This document shows, piece by piece, positions 45,066-57,255 of a stretch of 64,000 nucleotides of DNA (its first letter is position 1; each line of letters begins with the position of its first letter). The translations under genes were made by a program, and so were the position numbers. The notes beneath the pieces are model-generated. The model was given only the letters and a program-made list of their open reading frames with translations. It had not been told where the DNA came from and searched no databases. Source of the stretch: Hippasteria phrygiana (taxonomy: Eukaryota > Echinodermata > Asteroidea > Valvatida > Goniasteridae); contig JAZGUH010000141.1 in the NCBI GenBank assembly GCA_037893225.1, positions 806,001 to 870,000 on the forward strand, in the 5' to 3' direction.

Positions 45066-45435
45066 CGATAGGGTTCGATGGTCGGACTATCAGACCTTAT
45101 TTTCATTTTGGACTATCAAACCTTGTGTGCTTTCGGAATAATGAACCTTCGGACTATTAAACCATTCTTTCGTTTCGGACTTTTGAACCTTCGGACTATA
45201 AATAACCTTATTCTAAATTAATTCGGACTACCGAACCTTCGGATAAATGAACCTTCGGATTGTCGGCCCTTCGGACCAATGAACCTTCGGACTATTGCAT
45301 CAAATGTTCGGATTAACGAACCTTATTTTATTTTCGGACTAACGAACCCCCTCTTACGGGGAATTTGTACGTTCGGAATGTCGAACCTTCGGATAAATAA
45401 ACCTTCGGACAATCGAACCTTCGGACTATCGGGCG
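45066..45435. repeat. Degenerate minisatellite, unit near TTCGGACTATCGAACC
   Basis: About twenty variable 13-18-bp units (GAACCTTCGGACTAT, GGATAAATGAACCTTC and others), ending just before a CCATGCGTACAGGGGG block that recurs at 45980 and 46036. Confidence 0.75.
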
Positions 45436-46300
45436 GACAGCGTTGACATTGCGTACACCATGCGTACAGGGGGAGGGGGGTCCTAGCCAATGGGTACCGT
45501 ACGCAACCGACAATTGTTTTTAAATTTATTGTCATGAAATCCCTGTAATATCTCAAATAAATAACTACCAGTACCAGCTTTTGTGCATCGAAAAACAGTT
45601 ATAACACAGTTCCCTTCACCCCAACCAAAAGTAAATTAGTTTTCCCAGCGCCACCGCCAGCCAACTCCGGCCTATTTTTAGCCCGCAACAAAAAGACTGC
45701 TTTATAAACCGGCAGTGTACACCGGAAACGTACAGGTGTACTTGTATCAATTTCACCCGCGTGCTGTCAAAAATCGCTCTTGTACTGAAGGTAAACAAAA
45801 GAACAAAATAATTTTCAGGTCCGTTAATAGAAATGTTTGCATTTTTTTCTGTCAACATTTTGTGATTTATTTCAGTCTTTGGATGCGACATGCGAATCAT
45901 ACTACTACAGCAGGTGTACTGTGATGTTTAATTATGCTAAAATAGGGTAGTCTGAGAGTCAACAAGAGATATGGAATGCGTATGCGTACAGGGGGGGGGG
46001 GGGGGGGGGGGGGGGGTTGGAGCCACTGCGTATGCCATGCGTACAGGGGGGGGGGGGGGGAGGTGGTAAAAAAGAAGTCGGCATTTCGTGCGTACGTACT
46101 TTATGGACGGCCCATTCCTGGGAATAGGGGATAATTAACAAAAAACTATTAATTAACTCTTTAGTCACTGCATTAGCTCCCAAAACGTAATGCATTTGGC
46201 AGGTTTTAGCAAAATCACGACCCCCTAGTCCCCGGGCAAGCTGATATACCGCCTCCTATTGCAGTGAAACACTGTCTTGGGAAATGGCCCTATAAAAAGG
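45436..46300. other. No recognised gene; two ATGCGTACAGGGG blocks with long G runs
   Basis: G runs at about 45990-46016 and 46047-46060. No credible frame. Confidence 0.45.
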
Positions 46301-46307
46301 CCCTGTC

Positions 46308-47910
46308 TAAACTTAGACGGGATGGTCTAAATGTAGTCCCAACCCTGTACCTAAATATAGCACGGGCCTTAAATGTAGCCCCGTCCCTGTACCTTAATGT
46401 AGCCCGTGCTCCAAATGTAGACCCATCCCATGGTACCTCAATGTATTCCAATCTTGTACCTAAATGTAGGCCGAGACCCGTAGCCCCGACCACGTTCCTC
46501 CACGCAGCCAGAGTCCTAAATGTAGCCCGGGTCCTACATTAGGCAAAACAAAATTATTGGTTGTCCTCGACCGCCCGCCCCTATTTTTCGGCCCGCAATT
46601 TTTTTTTCTTCAATTATATCCCAAAACTCGAATTGATTTCGCTGGTTGATTCGTTCCAATCTCGTTTCCATCTTTATTTTGTTATTTGTAATGCACAAAC
46701 ACGACCCTACCTTTTACTCCAGAGTTTGAAAGTTAATATTCTAGTATCAGTGTGTGACTTCGCACAATGAATATCTCGATGGAAATACACGCGGTACAGA
46801 AATACACAAATGCAGCGTGGCCACTCATCAAATTTCAAATTCCCAAGATTCATCCAGTAAAATTCCCAAGAATTCCCAAGGCGATGGGGAAAACACTGTG
46901 CAAAGAGCATCGGAATAAGCACTTTGCGCATGTGCAATCAATATTTTCCCCACCAAAATTCCTAAGATCTTTGGGAAAATCCCAAGGAGTGGCCACAGTG
47001 CACACATGTATAACACACGAGGCTAAAATGTTATGAAAATCGCAATTTGAGAAATAAGGCTTATGAAAAAATAGAATCTCACAATTTTTCTAATTATATT
47101 CTTTAATCACTATATATTTTAATATTTAGTTTGGATATTTTTTTTGTATCTTTACACAAACGATTAATAATGACAACAAAATGCATCAACTGAACGTATA
47201 TATGCACAGGGGGAAGCCAAGATGGCGTCTTTAATACACGCTCAGCATTCACTACAAACTGGGTGTAAAAGTCTTGTTTGATTGTAGGCCTATGTGCAGT
47301 GTGGCTACCACATCGAAACTTCGTGAGGTTTTTGGGTCGAATGTTGAGCCAGCTCAAATACAGCTGAAATACACAAAGGTCGCGATCACTCGCGTCCACC
47401 AAAAAGTGGTCCATAGAGTGTCAGCACTGGCAGCCTTAGGGCTACGGTATATGTGTTGTTCGGATGGAGTGAAGGACCCGGCGCGGCAGCCATCGCTGAA
47501 GAGGCATCCGTATTACGTATATTAAACTGTTTATCGGCCTAACAACATTTGTGTGTTGTTTTACTTTGTGTATGGTTTGAAGTTGGAGTTCCGGGGAATG
47601 TAAAATAGAAAATCCGCCCGCCCCCCACTGGCGAAGGGGTGTGGAGGACAACCAAACATTTTTTGTTGCCTTATAGTCCAAACCATTTCGGGCTACACTT
47701 AGGTCCCTAGCTTCAACCCGCTTCGGGGCTACATTTACTACTTGGGCTAAATTTTTAGGTACAGGTTTCTGGTTACATCCCGGGCTCAGGTACAGCGTTG
47801 AAGCTACACATTTAGGGCTCGGACTACATTTAGGTACAAGGCGAGAGTTGAGGCTACATGTCGGGAACGGACTACATTTAGGTACAAGTTGGTTTAGGCT
47901 ACATGTGCAT
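46308..47910. mobile_element. Foldback element with CTAAATGTAG(C)CC-type repeat arms
   Basis: Left arm 46308-46545 consists of degenerate units with CCTGTACCTAAATGTAG; right arm 47685-47910 has the inverted units (CTACATTTAGGTACAAG). Just inside, ATTGGTTGTCCTC and CGCCCGCCCC blocks near 46556-46580 are mirrored at 47612-47660. The 1-kb centre contains a separate MITE and no recognisable transposase; the 83-codon frame at 47274-47525 is unassigned. Confidence 0.65.
46817..46996. mobile_element. 180-bp MITE inside the foldback
   Basis: Ends GTGGCCACTC and GAGTGGCCAC are inverted; inside, AATTCCCAAGA and ATCTTTGGGAAAATCCC are approximate mirrors. Non-coding. Confidence 0.6.
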
Positions 47911-49555
47911 CAAAGTCTTTTATTTGAACCCAGAGCCTGCTTATTTTGTTCAAGTATTCAAGGCCTTCAGATTTGAAATGGAACCGGTGATAGTTGAAGA
48001 CGAAGCCCAAGCCAGATTTTAGAAACGGCCCATACGTGATCATGGGCGTCGCCAGGATGTTTTAGAGGGTTAAAGCAATCACCAGAAAGCAGCAAAGGGA
48101 GAAATCACCAGCCGTGGAAAAATCAAAAGGGGAGGGGGTGCTTGACATCACTCGACGCTATATTCATGACCGCGATACCTAGGGAGTCGCATTTTAGGAC
48201 CATTCAGCAGGTTTCCAGTGTTAATTAAATACACATTCAATTGAGTACGACATTAACTTCGACCCTCTTTTCTTCTTTATTTATTATTCTCTATATATTT
48301 TTTCTCTATTTTTTAAGTACCGCCCCCCTTTCCCCCTCGCGACGCCCATATGTATGCGATATTTCCGAGCATTATCATACACGCCCAAATCAGATGAGGA
48401 CCCACCCAACCGCTTTAAGAATTATTTTCCGAGGTAAACTTTGGGGAGGGGGGGGGGGAATAATGAGCCCCAAAGTCAAATCCTCGGTGCACCACTCCTA
48501 TCATACCATCCTATCAGGCATTTATCATTATGCTTGTTTTCGGATCCTCAAGCTGACACCATCATTCAGACCCGATACAGCCATTTGGACAGTTATACGG
48601 TGGCACTCGGCGGGAGACATGGAGCTAAACATACAAGAAAAAATCCGGGCACTTCATGACAAGGACAGATCGTTGAAATTCCCTCAACACGGTTATCACA
48701 TTTCCTTGTTCGCGATGGAGCTGACACTTCTAGGCGCTCTCGACAAATAATTGTTTTTCCCTCTCCGAGCATCATCAGCGCAACGATAATTAACATCAGT
48801 GCCAATCAAACGGGGCAGTGTGTTTTGTTACCCGATGCTCATTATAAACGGATTAATGATTGGCGAAATTCGCCTGTATATACGAAAAATCTGTACCACA
48901 GATTGTATACTAGTCAACATTATACTGGATTACGGTCCGCAAAATCGACAAATAGACGATTTCATATTAGCTTCGTCTGCACACTTCCGGGTTTAAAGCG
49001 AGGCTTTCCCTGATAAAAAAAACCACAAAGTTATATTCAACAAAATAAATGTATGCATGAACAAATCCCAGCATCGGAGCGCACTGTCAACGTACTAAAT
49101 AGTTAAGTAGACCAAAAAACTTGTTAGGCTTACGCACCGTTAGGCGTATAGGCGAACGTGGCGCTATTCATAAGGCCAAAAAAATTGTTGTTTCCCTCGG
49201 CCGACAAATTGGAAAAGAGGGTCAGTCGGTCGGGAATTTTTTTTCGTATTCACGCTCACCGGGCGTGTTTAGGCCTACATATTAAACGAACACCCCGGTT
49301 TAACACTTTTTGAGACATAAAGGCTGAGTTATGTTTTTATTGATATGTGTTTTTAAAAACGTCGACCCTGAATCTGTCGATTTCTACGGTCGGTCGGTTT
49401 GAGGGCGACACAACAATTTCTTTGTTTGCCTAATGACCAGAATACCATACGTGTGCACGACTACTTGCAATGGACGAATACATTTTTCAAGCGATTTTGT
49501 ACTTTTTTGTAAATGTTTTTGAATTTTAATAATATTATCCCTTACAGTATGACAA
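47911..49555. other. No recognised gene
   Basis: A long frame at 48241-48750 spans a T-rich start and a G run, and shows no family features. Nothing else codes. Confidence 0.45.
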
Positions 49556-49558
49556 AAA

Positions 49559-50135
49559 ATCTTGACCTCAAACCCAAACGCTGCTCTACTGAATCGGTGC
49601 AAAAACACAGCCAACCTAATTAATCCGACTAAAAATTCCAATTCTGAAACAAACAAGTTGAAAATCAGTCTTAGACTGCCGGATGCCGTTTTCCATCGAT
49701 TTTGTACCATTCTAAATGTCCGGGAAAGTCAATTGATTAAACAAATAGAAATTATCAAACCCTGACCTCCAACCTAAATGCGCTCCGAATAAAACAGTGC
49801 AGAAACAGTACGGTAGCCTAAGTCAAATTAAAGACGGATTTTCGCCTTCGGTTAAAAAAAGCTGAAACAAAAAGCTTGACATCGGTCTTAGAGTGGCGGC
49901 CGGAATGCCGTTTCATGACGATTTTGTACCATTCTAAATATCCGAACAATTATTTTTTTATTAAACAAATCAAAAGATCAACCTTCGACCTCCAACCTAA
50001 CTGGTGCCCCGAATACAACGGTGCAGAAACAGTCAGCCCAATTCAAATTTGAGACGGATTTTCGGGTAAAAAATTTAAGAATCTGTCATAAAAAGGCAGA
50101 ATTCCATTCCCTCAAATGTTGTACCATAAGACAAT
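49559..50135. repeat. Three degenerate tandem units of about 205-220 bp
   Basis: Units start at about 49561, 49763 and 49986 with (G)ACCTCCAACCTAA, and share CGGTGCAGAAACA, GACGGATTTTCG, ATGCCGTTT and TTTTGTACCATTCTAAAT. Non-coding. Confidence 0.75.
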
Positions 50136-50167
50136 GTTAGAAGTGCCCCGCCGCGAAGTCCACCCAT

Positions 50168-50203
50168 CTAGCGGGTGCCGCGCGAAGCGCGGCATCCCGC
50201 TAG
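50168..50203. repeat. GC-rich hairpin
   Basis: CTAGCGGGTGCCGCGC and GCGCGGCATCCCGCTAG form arms of about 16 bp around GAA. It ends the tandem-repeat block; a role as a terminator or element end cannot be told. Confidence 0.7.
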
Positions 50204-50323
50204 TCGCAACAAAAATCGTCCAGATTCATTGAATGCCAACCCACCCGGGAGCTTTCAATGTACCAGTGTAAGCGATACAGCCTTGTTCCCGCGAGTTCGA
50301 GGCTGAAGTTTAATAGCCAGGTG

Positions 50324-50741
50324 TAGTCTGGTTCCCAGACCAAAATATTCTGACTATTTCTGAATATTAGGTCCGGTAGCCGCCAATGTTACGTGACGAA
50401 AATTGGCAGAATTCTGCCAGTTTCCGAAAATGTCCGAGGTTTTCCGAATTTGTTTTCGGTAACATTCGGCTGTTAACGTTGATGTTCGCAATAACAAAAT
50501 GTCTGTCAGGCCCGTTACAGATCCTGGAATTTGAATTCTCAAATTTATATAAAAACTGAAAAATTAATGTCACACTCTTGCAGTATTTTGCCGACTGGAT
50601 TTTGCAAGAATATTAAATTTGAATGATCACTGACGTCACTCGGACTAACACAGCACGCCATGATCTATTTTAATAAACCGTGGTAGCTACCTGACCTAAG
50701 ATTTAGACGTCAGTGAATCTTCAGGTCAGGGAACCAGACTA
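50324..50741. mobile_element. MITE with TAGTCTGGTTCCC termini
   Basis: Inverted ends TAGTCTGGTTCCC(A/T)GACC are 418 bp apart. The right end (GGTCAGGGAACCAGACTA) also occurs inside R1 copy D at 54008 and, diverged, in copy C at 23766, linking this MITE with R1. Confidence 0.65.
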
Positions 50742-50957
50742 AGCAAGGTGCTGATCACTAAGCAGTGATATATATCGTAAGAGCTTCAGGAACAAGATCT
50801 ACTTGTCAAAAATGGCGGAACCAGTAAAGGGTGAACATTTTTAAATAGGCCTACATTGTAGATCAAAAATTGATTTTGTCGCCCAAAAGTTATCATATTG
50901 CCCCAAGGATTTGAAAAGAAAGTGACAGATAATAAAGTCAAGCTTCAATTTGGTGCA

Positions 50958-51172
50958 TACACTCTAAAAGCTGTCTTTAGAAATTAAACACAATCTTGCT
51001 ATAAACAAGTTTAGAAGCTAAACAGTGTCCTATTCCTAAACATCAATGTTCAATGGCTAAACACTATCCGTCAATACGCTAAACATGTTAAGTATGTAAA
51101 CGTGTTTACAAACTGAAGCAAAAAAGTGTTTAGAAAAGTGTTTAATTGCTAAACACTGTTTTTACAGTGTAT
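50958..51172. mobile_element. CACTGTAAAA-type MITE, copy 1
   Basis: Ends TACACTCTAAAA and TTTTTACAGTGTA; the body is dominated by GTTTAG(C/A)/GCTAAAC phrases. It aligns, inverted, with 52441-52612. Confidence 0.75.
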
Positions 51173-52440
51173 AGGCCTAGTTTACTTTGGGGAATTGTGA
51201 GTTTTCTCTGTTTTTGTGGTTAGGATAACTACCACTGTACGAAAATTCATTTGGAGGTATGCACTATTATAATAGGCATTTGCAATTACGTACTGTGTAT
51301 TTCTCTACAAGGCCGGGGGCCGTTAATGAGCTTGGTACCAGAAATTGCCTTGTAAGTTGCAATTACCTTTTATGACAATTTTGCCAATTAGAGGATGTCT
51401 GGACTGAATAGAATCATTACGAAATGAGGACAATAGACGTGTTTTATACAGTAACCATGCCGCCATTGCGTGGCGGGCTCGACGGAGGTGTTGCAGGCTC
51501 ATCGAGCCTAAACTCAATCAAGTCTTCAATGGCCCGGTGTTTATCTTGATATCTTAGGAGTAATTTCCACCGCATCCTCAAATGGAAACATTGCCTTGGA
51601 AGTCGAAAAAGGGTTCATTCTGAAATCGGTGTGGTTGGAAAGAGCATTGAAGAATATAATAATGTGCCGTCCCCTGAAAATGCGCCGTTTGTCTGAAAAT
51701 CATTAACGAAAAACTTTTCGGCATTTCGGCATGTACAACACTACCAATGGGCCCGTATTGCATAGTGACTGCAATTCACGCCACACCTCGTCACAGTTTT
51801 CACGAACAGACGAATTTTGCCTCTCCGCACTAAACTAAAGTTACAAGAAAATCAGGTTTTAAGCTGCTCACTTTTTAAATTGAAGATATTACCTGCATTT
51901 ATACCACATGCTGATTCATTGTTGACACAATGTTAAAGTTCAGTTCTCGGTCTTTCACAAGTCATTGGCAGCTAAGAGATAAGTCAATTAATTACAGAGT
52001 TATTAATTGATTAATAAATTTGTCCCTTCGTGAAAACTCAGAAGCGAGAAATGGCCCGTTTTGCCCCATAGAGTGTCATTTGTAACTTCGTGAAAACCTA
52101 AAATCCATTTTCTGGCAATTTTACCCCTAATTTTGAACAGGGCAATTACATTGTATCATTATGTCGAAACCGTACAAAGGGCGAATCGAGGGAGAGAGTT
52201 GCGACATTAGGGGACCAAGAGGCTGGAACATGCACCAGGAGCCATTTTTATGGAACTACTAAGCACAAAACAATGCTTAATACGAAAAGTCTTCCTTGGT
52301 AAAAAACAGGATAATGGACCAACCACATTTTCATGTAACTGTCATTCAGCTGTTTTGCTTAGGACGAAAATCACATGGCGTTTTAAACTAACCTCTTTTA
52401 ATTAGCAAGACTTTTGTGCTAAGCGAATGTTTGTAGCTCC
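51173..52440. other. No recognised gene
   Basis: Lies between two inverted MITE copies. AT-rich, nothing codes. Confidence 0.45.
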
Positions 52441-52612
52441 GCACTGCAAAAACTGTGCTTAGCAATTAAACACTTTTCTAAACACTTTTCTAAACATGTT
52501 TAGAGTATTGATATTGATGTTTAGGAATTTGTCACATAATGTTTAGCTTCTAAAACATGTTTACAAACTGATAGCAAGATTGTGTTTATTGCTAAACACA
52601 GTTTTTAGAGTG
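52441..52612. mobile_element. CACTGTAAAA-type MITE, copy 2 (inverted)
   Basis: Reverse-oriented relative of 50958-51172: GCAATTAAACACTTTTCTAA, AGCAAGATTGTGTTTA and TTTTTAGAGTG are shared. Confidence 0.75.
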
Positions 52613-52870
52613 AATGACATTTTCCCCAGTGCAAATGGGAATTTGGTTCATAACCACACGCTCCAGTGTAACATTATAGTACCATCTTTTTGCTAGTCTA
52701 AACTTGTCTCAAATCTCTCAAAATCAAGCCACCGAAACAAAAATTACTGGTCACATCGTCCACGATCACCAAGGCAACAAGGCTGGAACCACTTCCTGTC
52801 CTCCTATATGTTTTCTCCTCCGTTACCCCGGCAACGACGATTAGGACTAATGCTGCCATCATCTCGAAAT

Positions 52871-52940
52871 AGGCATAAAGATGGATGGACGGATTAGGCA
52901 TAAAGACGGATGGACGGATTAGGCATAAAGACGGATGGAC
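52871..52940. repeat. 25-bp tandem repeat, 2.8 units
   Basis: Unit AGGCATAAAGACGGATGGAC plus GGATT, almost exact. Confidence 0.9.
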
Positions 52941-53804
52941 ACAGAAGAGGTTGGATTAGCGATAATCCCCTGTCTCGAGTCATCAATCGCTTGAGATCAC
53001 CGAGGTTATTCACATTCAGTTCTAGTCAGGGTATTTCTGCGATGTTCGGTAAGATCATCTCCTGGGCAGTGACGTCATATGTCAATAATACGGGTTATCC
53101 TTTTTCCTAAGTAGACCTATGCCACTTTTCTGAATAAGGGCGCTATAACGACGTCTTTTTCAGAGCCGTAGATAGAATTGGGAAACTTCTGACTATGGCC
53201 AAAGATGGCCGCTCATTATGACATTGTGCAGGCCCTACAGTGGATGGAGCGTGCGGATATTGTTTACCAAATGTCCATGTACACTGATGCCTAGTCCGCC
53301 ATGTTTGGTCCAATATTTGGGACGGCCCCTCATTTCACAACTCTATATGGTTCTGGTGGCCATTTTAATGTACAAACAGTAGCGATTTCATGTTTATTAA
53401 TTGAAGTAAATATCCATGTTTACTAGCCATACTTCAATAGAAAAAAGATTGTTATAATTAATTTTTGAAAATAATAGAGCAATATGTAAACTTTCTTCCA
53501 TACTCCTTAATTAACTCTTGTGTGTGCCCCAAAATCGCGCCTGTACAGCGCCCTCGTTCCCTAAAAAATATGGCTTATCAGCATATTCCTGCACGGGTGA
53601 CTACACATGAATCAAAGCGCACGGCTGAATGCATGGGGTTTAGGACTCATTTGATTGACGTTGGCGGCGTCATTTAAACATGCATTGTACCACTCGGAAA
53701 AATTATGCATATTGCAGCCGCCAAACTAAAAAAAATAATAAAAAACACAAAAAATACAAAACAGTATACATGATTTGCAAACATCCACAAAAATACTGAA
53801 TAAT
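52941..53804. other. No recognised gene
   Basis: AT-rich; short frames without family features. Confidence 0.45.
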
Positions 53805-54032
53805 TACGAAATACCTTACTAGATTGTACCGGTAAGTAAATAGCAGTCTCAAGCATCCTGTGAAATCATGGCACCTGGTGTGCTGTCGTTTTCATACAAG
53901 TGGAAATTTATATCGTTTTCCAACGATTGTTGGCCGACAATCGTTGGAAATAGTCTATTCCCCGACCTGATGATTCCCTGACGTCTATAAGTTGCTCCGT
54001 TTTGTCTAAAGTATGGTCAGGGAACCAGACTA
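53805..54032 (-). repeat. Dispersed repeat R1, copy D (inverted, 3' part)
   Basis: Reverse complement of the R1 tail: ATCATGGCACCTGGTGTGCT, the CCAACGATTG/CAATCGTTGG pair, TTCCCCGACCTGATGATTCC, and the GGTCAGGGAACCAGACTA terminus. Confidence 0.75.
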
Positions 54033-54750
54033 ATGTTTGTAGCTCCATTTGAGAATAAACAAATCATCATGGCCAAAATGTGCACATGTGAATGCAAATA
54101 TAATTGTCTTCAAATTTAATCATGCTATATAATTAGTGGGTGTTTCCAGACCAGTGTTATATTTTCGGCATCCTCCAATTCTGAATACATCTTAATTCAC
54201 AAGGCAATACCTAGAACAAACAGACACATAAAATACAAATAGTGGTGATAATAATAGCGAGAAATACACTCCCCGTGATGACGTAAATGAGAATTAGTTG
54301 TGTGATTACAAGCCCCTGGTCATTTTGTCCTTGTCTATAAATATCCTCCTCATTCTCCAGGTAATTGTTTCAAGCCGGAAATCGAGCCACACGAGTTTAT
54401 CAGACCGTTGTTTCTGCGCCTCGAGGCCCTGAAAGGTGCAGGTGGCACAATGATGCCACCTGTCCGTTTGGAACGTTTACGTAAACGCGTCCGCAAGTGG
54501 ATTCACGTTAATTTCATCAGCATTTATCTATTTCTCAATTTATACAGTGGGACAAATGCCTATTCCAAGCATGGAATAGGCAGGTGTTTGTTGTGTCACT
54601 ACATAAACATGCCATGCCAGGTTATTTTTCTCCTTCCTATGTTAAATAAAATATGAACACTTCTTTTTATTGGAAAGTGTCTTACGGTTTTCCATGTAAG
54701 CCGTATTTAGGGCGTTATGTTAAGGGAATAAATATGTACCGGGCCCGTTT
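54033..54750. other. No recognised gene
   Basis: Contains a 12-bp inverted pair around GCAGGTGGCACAATGATGCCACCTG near 54437. Nothing codes. Confidence 0.4.
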
Positions 54751-54753
54751 TAA

Positions 54754-54846
54754 GTGCGTTTAAAACCGCCTTAGGGCCTAGAGGCTGAAATGACCCCAGC
54801 CGAAGGCATCGATCAGCGTCCAGTCCCTAAGGCGGTTTTAAACGTA
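54754..54846. repeat. Hairpin with 23-bp arms
   Basis: GTGCGTTTAAAACCGCCTTA and GG at the left are mirrored at 54824-54846 (one mismatch). The outer GGGCC/GGCCC motifs may extend it. Confidence 0.75.
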
Positions 54847-55530
54847 CTGGTACTTGTTTACAACCGGCCCTGCACATTATTTATGTCCATTCATAAAATA
54901 CTTTTTGTATAATTTAGCACAAAAAAACCCTCGAAAATTATAAATCTCCATGATTTTGTGTGTTTAAAATACCCCTTTAGCTATTTATTGATACGTGCCT
55001 CACGCGAGTAGTGCTAAAAATTTCCTTATACGGGAATTCGCCGAACAAAATTAGAAGCCATTTTTACGGTGGTGCCGAGCTCGCGTGCAGGCTGCCCGCG
55101 TTCTAAAATTTGAGCCGCGTGCGCATTTTGGCAAATTGTAAACACCCTGTTGGTCGAACCTACATCGAGCGCGTGCGTAAAATACGCACGCGAGCGTGGT
55201 GCAACCGCAGTAAATGCTTTTAATTTTGGTCGCCGGATTAATTTATAAGTCTATGGGCTCCATGCGCCAACAAAAGAGGGCGCTGTACACATAGCAACCG
55301 CACTTCCGTGGGGAGTACGTCGTACGTACGCACTGCGCTCCTCGTTCATTTGATACTCGTATACCATGGAATTGCTTTGTCTGTTTGCCGACTCTCGATA
55401 ATTGAGTTTTCAATAAGAATATCACAGCGGGAACCAGACACTTAAATTGAAGTCAGGTAAGATGGCGTCGATATTGACCCACAACTCGCCTTTTCTTTCC
55501 GCTGAGGGGGTAGTTGTGCACGGAGCTCAT
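54847..55530. other. No recognised gene
   Basis: CG-containing, AT-rich DNA with no family-like frame. Confidence 0.4.
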
Positions 55531-56123
55531 AGGCCGGTTTATAGTCGGTCGCGCGATGAAAATCGCCCGACGCTGATGGTCGCTGGACGCTAAGCCATTT
55601 TTGTGCAGTTTATAGTCGTCACGCGACGTTTGTAAACACACGCGCAGCATACGCGCAGCGCGTCTGGAATTCGAATGCGACGTGTGACGATCAACGCATC
55701 GCCACTGCTGAACGTAAAATTATTTTAGCTGCGATGATTATTAATTATCGGAGTTAGCAGCTTTTTTTAATGTGTTATTAATGTCTGTCCCGGCTGTTTT
55801 GATAACAATAAATATTAAGACGCATAAAAAAATATAGGACGTTGTTGCTGTTTATTGATAGTGATATATATTTTTTATGCTGCGTGCCATATTTGCATAT
55901 TCATCGTTTCTTACCGATCAGGCAATTCTATTGGCCCATTGAAAAAAAGTGAGGTCAGCGACCATGTCAAAGTTCAATTGATTGAACTCTGTAGCGACGT
56001 CGCCAGCGTCTTTCAGCGACTAGTCGCTGGTGCTTCCGCGTCAACTATAAACCCTGCGTGAGAGGATCGCGCGTCAATTTTTAGTCGCGGCGACCATCGC
56101 GCGACCGACTATAAACCAACCTT
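55531..56123. mobile_element. ~590-bp element with GGTTTATAGTCGGTCGCGCG termini
   Basis: Inverted termini (GGTTTATAGTCGGTCGCGCG at 55536; mirrored near 56093-56117), with further mirrored CGACG/CGTCG phrases inside. PIF/Harbinger-like ends are possible, but the target duplication is not clear. Non-coding. Confidence 0.7.
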
Positions 56124-56684
56124 AAAGACTAGGGCCCACACGTTAATACGTGAAGAAAACCGTTTCCTAAAATTAGGTATGCTAAATAGAATCCGCGACC
56201 CTGTTCCCCAAAGCAGCCCCCACTCTCTTTGTGTTAGCTTAGTTATGCCATCTTTAGATTATTGGGGAGGACGGTACACATCTCACGACAATATTCTTAA
56301 TAAATGTCTGAAAAGAGCCGCGTGGATAATCCTTAAGTGTGCATTCTTAACTCTTTCAGCCGATATGTTGGGTAGACTTAATTGGATGTCATTTTCTGAA
56401 AGAGTTGATTATAAAAAGGCTATTCTTGTCTACAAATGTATAAACAAAATTACTCCTTTGTATATGACAAATCTGTTTACACCACTTATTCAGAATCGTG
56501 AAACGAGACAATCCACTGACATGGCGCTGAAGATTCCTTTTGCGAAAAAAGAAAGTTATGCCTCAAGCTTTGATGTAACAGGTAGCCTACAATCACATGG
56601 AATAATTTGCATGTACAGTTGAGAACCATGACTTCTCTGACCTCGTTCAAATCTGAACTACGTCAAACGTTCAGTCAGTAATAT
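56124..56684 (+). pseudogene. C-terminal remnant of a non-LTR (CR1/L2/Jockey-like) reverse transcriptase
   Basis: The frame runs from about 56126 to 56622 and has the thumb and tail pattern of chordate and invertebrate LINEs: SLVMPSLDY, LNKCLKRAAWIIL, LGRLNWMSFSERVDYKKA, VYKCIN, TPLYM, NRETRQSTD. At about 56590-56600 it shifts frame; the other frame then gives WNNLHVQLRTM...FKSELRQTFS and a TAA at 56682-56684, the expected end of ORF2. The polymerase core and endonuclease are absent: a 5'-truncated copy, as usual for LINEs. It starts directly at the right end of the 55.5-56.1 kb MITE. Confidence 0.8.
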
Positions 56685-57100
56685 TTCTGCAAATATGTAT
56701 TTTTTCGGTGTCTTCACTGAATATACAAATCTAAATCTGTGCTGATCTACGGAGTTTACAAACTTGGTTGCCATAACAATAAGGAGCCGGATGGGAATTT
56801 TCCCGTGTTTTCTCCCAAAAGAGTTTTTCGCGATGTTTTCGCCCCTCCCGTAATCAGCGAATATTATAGCCATATATTTTCTTGATGTCACAAAATATTT
56901 CCAAATTTGTTGTGTTCACTTAACACACCTCATAATTAGCGATGTTGTTTCACACTGTACATGTAGTTCTAATAGTTGTACAATATTTATGCTAGTTGCT
57001 TAACAATTATGCATTAAACAGTGCTGTTATTTAATTTTATACAACACCTGAATAAATCCCAGCCATCCGATTGGTGGATCGTCGATCACGTGCATTGAAT
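56685..57100. other. No recognised gene
   Basis: AT-rich, possibly the LINE 3' UTR at its start. Confidence 0.4.
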
Positions 57101-57129
57101 TATTCGACCCATCACACGACGCGAACCCG

Positions 57130-57185
57130 CACCGCCCAAAACGTTCTATCACATGGTTCTATCAAACGGTGCGCGCGCATTGATA
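57130..57185. repeat. Palindrome upstream of the KIAA1958/Crypton-like frame
   Basis: GGTTCTATCAA...TTGATAGAACC around GCGCGCGC, with a further TTCTATCACA just outside. A palindrome of related sequence lies in the same place before the decayed copy at 11.2 kb. Confidence 0.7.
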
Positions 57186-57255
57186 GAACCAAAAGAACTT
57201 ACCTAACTTCACGGTCACTATGGTGGCGCTACAACAGGGCTGTCATTCACACAAC

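Noticed and set aside
48241..48750. 169-codon plus-strand frame
   Set aside because: Begins in a T-rich run and crosses a G homopolymer; peptide looks random.
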